Source: Ctenosaura bakeri (taxonomy: Eukaryota > Chordata > Lepidosauria > Squamata > Iguanidae). Taken from it: DNA of 64,000 nt. Under the pieces are notes generated by a model that was not told the origin of the DNA, did no database searches, and saw only the letters and a program-made list of their open reading frames with translations. Both the position numbers and the translations under genes were made by a program. This document shows, piece after piece, positions 59,148 through 64,000 of the stretch (positions within the stretch are counted from its first letter, which is position 1; the number at the start of each line of letters is the position of its first letter). Where the stretch lies: NCBI GenBank assembly GCA_948474755.1, contig CAOLHI010001255.1, positions 124,001-188,000 of the forward strand. The letters run 5' to 3'.

Positions 59148-61061
59148 GTGCCTGGCAGGACCTACCAATACCCACTCTTCAGCCTACCATCAGCGCTCGG
59201 AGACCGACCGACTCTTGCTCGACATCTCGCGGAGTGGCAGTGTGTCACTACGGACTCTTGGGTGCTTTCCATCGTCCGTCTTGGCTACGCCATCGAGTTT
59301 CTCGATATTCCTCCTCGAGGCGTTTACTATTCCACGCTGTCGAGTCCGGCCCTCCTGGAAGAGATCCAATCCCTCCTCCAGAAAGGGGCGATCGAGCAGC
59401 TCCCGCAAGAGGCCAAGACCACCGGCTTCTTCTCCAGGTACTTCACGGTACCGAAAGCCGACGGTACCCTCCGGCCGATCCTAGACCTCAGAGGGGTGAA
59501 CTACTACATCCGCCCCAAAAGGTTCAAGATGGTCACGATACCGTCGATCCTGCCCTTCCTACATCGAGGGGACTGGTTCGCCTCCATCGATCTCCGAGAC
59601 GCATACTTCCATATCGCCATTCGCCCGCAGCACAGACGGTACCTCCGCTTCGCAGTCAACGACACCTGTTACCAGTACAAGGTGCTGCCGTTCGGACTCT
59701 CGACTGCCCCAAGGGTCTTCACCAAGTGCATGGCCCCGGTGGTATCCTTCCTGCGGACGAAGGGTGCTTCTGTCTTCCCTTACCTCGACGATTGGCTGTT
59801 GGTGGCGTCCTGCAAACAGAGACTTTACCACGACGTCCACATGACGTTGTCACTCCTGACCCGCCTTGGTCTACGGGTGAATCCGAAGAAGTCCCACCTC
59901 GAGCCGGCGAGGATCTTGGACTTCATCGGGGTGACGCTCGACTCGACCTCCGCCAGGGCGTACCTACCAGAGTCTCGAGCCCAAACCCTGATCCGGGCCG
60001 CCGCTCACGCGCGTGCGGCCCCGACATTATCTGCGAGAAGCGTCCAGCAGCTCTTGGGCTACATGGCTGCAACGACCGCTGTGACATATCTCGCCAGGCT
60101 GAGAGCGAAACCTCTTCAACACTGGTTCGTCCGCATATTCGACCCCCTGCGAGACGAACAGACACTCCGACTGCAGCTGCCGGAAGACGTCCGCTCATCC
60201 CTCCGATGGTGGCAGTCGCGACGCAATCTCATGTCAGGGATGCCTTTCCAACAGCTGACACCGAAGGTGACGGTAACGACCGACGCCTCCCTGTATGGAT
60301 GGGGTGCCCACTGCGGCGATCTCAGAGTCCGCGACAGATGGACCGACGACGAGACCGCTCTCCATATCAACGCGCTGGAGCTGCTCGCCGTCTGGAAAGC
60401 CCTACGGGCGTTCCGCCACACCGTGGCGGGGCGCACGGTCCTGATTCTGACGGACAACACCACCGCCGTCTGCTACATCAACAGACAAGGTGGGACTCAT
60501 TCCACGACCCTGCTCCACATCGCGCTCGACCTGTGGGAATGGTGCATTCGCCTGCACACGCATCCCGTGGCGGTTCACCTGGCCGGGCAGGAGAACACCA
60601 CGGCAGACGCCCTCAGCAGGGACACCTCATCCCATCACGAATGGTCTCTCTCCGGAGAGGCGTTCAGACTGATTCGGGACCGCTGGGGCGAACCATCGAT
60701 CGACCTCTTCGCGACCAGGGAAAACGCGAAGTGTCGCCGATTCTGTTCCAGAGCGGGCCACGATCGTGCCTCCATCGGGGACGCTTTCCAGTTTCCGTGG
60801 ACCGGGGAACTCCTCTACGCGTTCCCGCCGTTCCCGCTGCTCGGCCGGACGATATCGAAGATCCTCGCCGACCGAGCCGACGCGATCCTGGTAGCCCCGT
60901 ACTGGCCGAGGCAACATTGGTTCGCACCCCTGCTACAAGCCGCGCGAGACGACCTGCTCCGGTTGCCACCGACACCGGACCTGCTCTCCCACTCCAGCGG
61001 CCGAGTCCTCCATCCGGACCTGCCACGCCTGGCCCTCCATGCCTGGAGGATATCGCACTAG
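59148..61061 (+). CDS. DIRS reverse transcriptase / RNase H / methyltransferase-like protein
   Basis: 637 codons, frame +1 relative to gag. No ATG lies near the start; the frame opens at a GTG directly after the gag stop and stays open at least 60 nt upstream of it, so translation may use a frameshift or re-initiation. RT motifs: IDLRDAYFHI, LPFGLSTAPRVFTK, and the YLDD box at residues 212-215. RNase H: TDASLYGWGA (Asp at about 379), INALELLAVWKAL, LTDNTTAVCYIN, and TTADALSRD. The last 130 residues (SIDLFATRENAKC, YAFPPFPLLGRTI, ILVAPYWPRQHWF) match the Dam-like methyltransferase domain of DIRS1-like elements. The catalytic residues I can identify are present. Confidence 0.93.
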   Translation: MPGRTYQYPLFSLPSALGDRPTLARHLAEWQCVTTDSWVLSIVRLGYAIEFLDIPPRGVYYSTLSSPALLEEIQSLLQKGAIEQLPQEAKTTGFFSRYFTVPKADGTLRPILDLRGVNYYIRPKRFKMVTIPSILPFLHRGDWFASIDLRDAYFHIAIRPQHRRYLRFAVNDTCYQYKVLPFGLSTAPRVFTKCMAPVVSFLRTKGASVFPYLDDWLLVASCKQRLYHDVHMTLSLLTRLGLRVNPKKSHLEPARILDFIGVTLDSTSARAYLPESRAQTLIRAAAHARAAPTLSARSVQQLLGYMAATTAVTYLARLRAKPLQHWFVRIFDPLRDEQTLRLQLPEDVRSSLRWWQSRRNLMSGMPFQQLTPKVTVTTDASLYGWGAHCGDLRVRDRWTDDETALHINALELLAVWKALRAFRHTVAGRTVLILTDNTTAVCYINRQGGTHSTTLLHIALDLWEWCIRLHTHPVAVHLAGQENTTADALSRDTSSHHEWSLSGEAFRLIRDRWGEPSIDLFATRENAKCRRFCSRAGHDRASIGDAFQFPWTGELLYAFPPFPLLGRTISKILADRADAILVAPYWPRQHWFAPLLQAARDDLLRLPPTPDLLSHSSGRVLHPDLPRLALHAWRISH

Positions 61062-62074
61062 ACGATCCCGTGCTCGGTACCGTCCTCGTCGCGGCCAGGA
61101 AGGAATCCACCCGTCGCAACTATCAATACAAGTGGCGACGCTTCCTGACCTTCGCTAACGAGAGGAGTGAGCCGGTATCGCCCGCGGGGCTCCCTACCGT
61201 CCTGCATTTCCTCCTGCACCTCTGGCAACAGGGGCTGGCGTTTCCATCCCTGAAGGTGTATCTCTCCGCGATCGTGGCATACCAACCACCACGGTCGGCT
61301 GCCTCGGCCTTCTTCAGGAACGATACCGTTAAGCGGTTCCTGAAAGGACTTCATCATCTCTACCCGCCGGTATCGCCGCCGCTACCGCCGTGGTCCCTCT
61401 CGCTGGTGCTCTCGCAGCTGACAAAGCCGCCCTTCGAGCCGATGGCGACCTCGGATGATAGGCTCCTGACCTTGAAAACTGCCTTCCTGGTAGCGGTGAC
61501 CTCAGCGAGGCGAGCGGGTGAGATCACAGCTCTTCGATCCGATGAGCCCTTCACGGTCTTCCACAGAGACAAGGTGGTCCTGAGACCTGACATCTCGTTC
61601 CTGCCTAAGGTGGTGTCCAGTTTCCATCTCAACCAGGACATCATCCTGCCTGCCTTCTTCCCGAACCCGACGACACCGTTGGAGCGGTCTCTCCACTCCC
61701 TGGATGTGCGTCGGGCCCTGGCCTTCTACATGGACAGGACTGCTTCCTTCCGACAGACGCCGCATCTCTTCGTTTGCTATGGGCGACGTCGGAAGGGCCT
61801 CAAAGTGTCCACCCAGCGCTTCTCCAAATGGGTGGTGAGGACTATTCAACTGGCGTATGAGCTCGCGAGGAAGCCTCCGCCAGTCCTGCTTCGAGCCCAC
61901 TCCACCAGAGCGGTGGCTACTTCTGCGGCCCTCCTGCGAGGAGTTGACCTGCATGAACTCTGCCGTGTGGCGACCTGGTCCCAACCATCGACCTTCGTGC
62001 GCCACTACAGGCTCGACTGCCGGTCGCGCAGAGATGCCCGGTTTGGACGTGAGGTGTTGGCTTCCGTGCTGTAG
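61040..62074 (+). CDS. DIRS tyrosine recombinase
   Basis: Coordinates give the recognisable domain; its frame is open without a stop from 59147, right across the RT region. N-terminal core-binding part: ARKESTRRNYQYKWRRF. Catalytic residues: Arg in TSARRAGEITAL (about 61508), His and Arg in AHSTRAVATS (about 61897-61911), Trp in ATWSQPSTF, nucleophile Tyr in RHYRLD (about 62007). All of R, HxxR and Y are present, so the enzyme may be active. It would join the circular cDNA to the genome. No ATG is evident near the domain start. The same frame as gag suggests a readthrough or splice route to expression. Confidence 0.92.
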   Translation, partial: CLEDIALDDPVLGTVLVAARKESTRRNYQYKWRRFLTFANERSEPVSPAGLPTVLHFLLHLWQQGLAFPSLKVYLSAIVAYQPPRSAASAFFRNDTVKRFLKGLHHLYPPVSPPLPPWSLSLVLSQLTKPPFEPMATSDDRLLTLKTAFLVAVTSARRAGEITALRSDEPFTVFHRDKVVLRPDISFLPKVVSSFHLNQDIILPAFFPNPTTPLERSLHSLDVRRALAFYMDRTASFRQTPHLFVCYGRRRKGLKVSTQRFSKWVVRTIQLAYELARKPPPVLLRAHSTRAVATSAALLRGVDLHELCRVATWSQPSTFVRHYRLDCRSRRDARFGREVLASVL

Positions 62075-62110
62075 GACCTGACCCGCCGTCCGACCGGTAA
62101 GCTACACAGT

Positions 62111-62207
62111 CTCCTAGTGTATGAAGGCACAGAGACCACGAAGAAGAAGAACAGGTTGCTTACCTGTAACTGTGGTTCTTCGAGTGGTCATCTGTGCCAT
62201 CATACAC
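62111..62207. repeat. DIRS internal complementary region
   Basis: 62111-62148 is the reverse complement of the left outer end (56362-56399), and 62147-62207 is the reverse complement of the right outer end (62389-62449). The two matches overlap by 2 nt at AA. Each half copies the terminus-specific variant, as expected of the template that rebuilds both ends in DIRS replication. Confidence 0.95.
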
Positions 62208-62249
62208 ACCCGCCCTTCCTCCCCTCTTTCTCAGGTCCCTGTAGGTTCT

Positions 62250-62449
62250 ACGGCGGACGACAGAACTGAGGAGAGACCGTTGCTCGGCGGGAGGAGCATG
62301 CGCAGTACCGGCGTGGGGGAGGGGTTCCCGCCAAGCGAACAAGCTCTAGAAGTTTCCGAACGCTACCGCGCAGGCGCTAAAGCTCCTAGTGTATGATGGC
62401 ACAGATGACCACTCGAAGAACCACAGTTACAGGTAAGCAACCTGTTCTT
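62250..62449 (-). repeat. DIRS right inverted terminal repeat
   Basis: Carries the identical 134-bp core (62262-62395) and about 30 bp of extra outer sequence (AACCACAGTTACAGGTAAGC onward, ending near 62449) absent from the left repeat. Such left/right inequality is usual in DIRS elements. Confidence 0.93.
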
Positions 62450-62653
62450 ACCGCTGAAGCATTTCACCCAGAGTACGGAAATAACTCATTGTAGAAAATC
62501 AGTGAGGTGTCTCATCCAGAGCTCGGATGTAATTAATTGCAAGTAAATTAATCACAATTAGTCCCTTTTCCCAGTAACCAAGATATGAAACTCATGACTA
62601 AAAGTTACTGAGAGATAAATCAATTTTTCTTATAGTGTAGCTGTTACTATTTA
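62450..62653. other. Short unremarkable stretch
   Basis: Nothing recognised between the DIRS end and the next element. Confidence 0.5.
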
Positions 62654-63193
62654 CAATGGCCCCTCCACTTTCATGAGGGTTTAGGGTGCAGAACCCTTGC
62701 GAAAGTGGGAAAACCATGAATAACTCTCCCCTCCCAGATCCCACTCCCATTCTCTTCTGGGTCTCCTCTCTCCCATTCCCTTGGCTTTTGTATGTCAGAG
62801 CCAGAGGCAAGAGAATGGAGAGAGGAGCTCCAGAGGGGAGAAGGAAGGCTTACAAGAACTTTCCCCCTTCCATTCCCTTGTCTATTGCCTTGATGCAAGT
62901 TCTCAGTGCTGGGGTCAGATGCAAGGGGAGAGGAGAAAGAAGGCTTGTGCAAGTCTTCCCGCCATATCCCTTGCCTTTTGCCTCAGCTTGACTTCTCAGT
63001 GCTGGGGCAGAGGCTAGGTAATGGGAGCGGGGGAGATCTGGAGCGGAGAAGAAAGACATACACATGCCTCCCCCGCATTTCCTTGCCTTTTGTCTGCGCA
63101 CTTATGGGAGGAAGAGAATGGGGGAGGCATGCACATGCCTTGCAAATAATCATATTTGTGAAGGTCAGACCTGCAAATGTGGAGGAAGGACTG
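62654..63193. mobile_element. pogo/Tigger-like non-autonomous element
   Basis: Left end CAATGGCCCCTCCACTTTCA and right end (reverse complement CAGTCCTTCCTCCACATTTG) are imperfect terminal inverted repeats, flanked by TA (62652-62653 and 63194-63195). The start resembles Tigger ends (CAGT...CCCTCC.CTTTC.CGAGGGTT). The interior consists of three to four diverged tandem copies of a 110-130 bp unit with GAGAAGGAAGGCTTAC... and CATTCCCTTGCCTTTTG phrases. No transposase. Confidence 0.65.
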
Positions 63194-63199
63194 TAGTCA

Positions 63200-64000
63200 G
63201 TTAAATGAAAGGTATTAGGTGAGGGAGGGAGACTTTGATGAAACTGGCAGAGAAGCCTTCATTAACCATAATGGAATTCATTACGGAGCTCTTGAATTCA
63301 ACGGCTTCTGACCTGCTTCTTTGCTCTGCCCTAGTTGCTCTGTCTTTTTGGAACCAGCTCTGAGCCAAGATGAAGAAACGTGCCTGGAGATCTTTTGCCT
63401 GAAGCGTTTCTGCCAGTCCCCATGAACGCATTACTGCTGATTAGCTCTGTGCAATCCAGTTTAATTCAAAAGCACCAGTTGAAGCCCAATACTGCCAAAT
63501 ATTTCTCACTGCCACACAATGTCCTACCTAAAGAATCCAGAAAGACAGTGGAGAACAAGGAGATGTCCCAAATATTTCTTTGTGCTCCTTGTTAATGCTC
63601 AGTGAAACGGAAGACACAGGTCTCTGGTAAATTTCTTATTCAGAGAAGGAGGATTATGGTGCCTCAAATTCCAAGGACAGAAATGACACTGCAGTGGAAT
63701 TGACCCTTTCACAGCTTCAGTAATATCTATTGGCTGCCAATATAAGAAGCTGCCATTGCCATATAACCCTGCCAGCAACTACACTAATCTGAATTTGCAG
63801 GACTGAACAGGTCCCAGATGAAATGTACTGTAAACATCTATGGTAATATACTGCAAAATCATTTTACCTGCAATGTGAAATTACTGAAAACCTGCAACCA
63901 GTCCAGAACTGTAAAAATATGGTAGACTTGACATTAAGAAGAAAGCAGCAAAATAAGTTACCCAGAGTGATTTTGGGCCGTTTACCATCCTATTGAAAGG
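63200..64000. other. Gene-free stretch at the right edge
   Basis: Searched for upstream integrin exons on the minus strand; none recognised. No clear repeat. Confidence 0.45.

Larger units (their letters stand above)
56362..62449 (+). mobile_element. DIRS-type tyrosine-recombinase retrotransposon, structurally complete
   Basis: 6.1 kb. It has inverted terminal repeats at 56362-56534 and 62250-62449, an internal complementary region at 62111-62207, and three open coding regions in order: gag (Zn-finger and Arg/Ser-rich), RT/RNase H/methyltransferase-like, and tyrosine recombinase. It is GC-rich, in contrast to its surroundings. DIRS elements replicate through a circular intermediate and integrate with a recombinase in place of an integrase, usually without target duplication; none is seen here. 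All main frames are open and the repeat cores are identical, so insertion was probably recent. It is antisense within the integrin beta-1-type gene. Confidence 0.95.

Noticed and set aside
58103..59175. Antisense open frames within the DIRS gag
   Set aside because: Shadows of the GC-rich gag frame; no DIRS antisense gene is established.
59234..61039. The first ~600 codons of the recombinase frame as a protein domain
   Set aside because: It overlaps the clearly conserved RT/RNase H frame and shows no domain of its own; kept only as an open-frame observation.
1..64000. CRISPR arrays, operons, bacterial or phage genes
   Set aside because: No short spaced direct repeats; exon-intron structure and vertebrate repeats throughout.

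Overview
The window looks like nuclear DNA of a squamate reptile, most likely a lizard. The case rests on many tRNA-derived SINEs of the Sauria-SINE type, CR1 and L1 LINEs, a structurally complete DIRS-type tyrosine-recombinase retrotransposon, and dense families of short palindromic DNA elements, among a few spliced vertebrate exons. There are no operons, ribosome-binding sites or CRISPR arrays. Most of the sequence is intron or intergenic DNA carrying transposable-element debris.

Host genes. On the minus strand, 51267-56059 carries three consecutive exons of an integrin beta-1-type subunit (I-EGF repeats and beta-tail domain) with mutually consistent splice phases. A single exon at 17527-17822 (minus) encodes the start of a PDS5B-like cohesin regulator. 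A CpG-rich promoter-like region lies at about 9400-10700; on its minus strand a strong start context runs straight into a splice donor. A cysteine-rich open frame at 38042-38299 (minus) looks coding but I cannot name it.

Mobile DNA, left to right. 1-9400: quiet AT-rich sequence with two strong hairpins (1553-1624 and 8571-8712), an old TIR element and SINE copies. 9400-14200: CpG island bracketed by two near-perfect palindromic MITEs, two more MITEs, a CR1 3' end and a 509-bp TIR element. 14200-48600: mainly intron or intergenic DNA with MITEs, SINEs, LTR-like segments, an L2-like LINE scrap, a 380-bp Helitron-like element and a 306-bp hAT element. 48647-51120: a 5'-truncated L1 with a perfect 20-bp target-site duplication. 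56362-62449: the DIRS element. 62654-63193: a pogo/Tigger-like element with internal tandem repeats.

The DIRS element is the most complete system here. It has inverted terminal repeats with a 134-bp identical core, an internal complementary region that matches both outer termini in their own sequence variants, and open gag, RT/RNase H/methyltransferase-like and tyrosine recombinase regions. The gag and recombinase frames are the same frame, separated by one UGA; the RT runs in the +1 frame over about 1.9 kb of that open frame. It sits antisense, about 300 bp upstream of an integrin exon.
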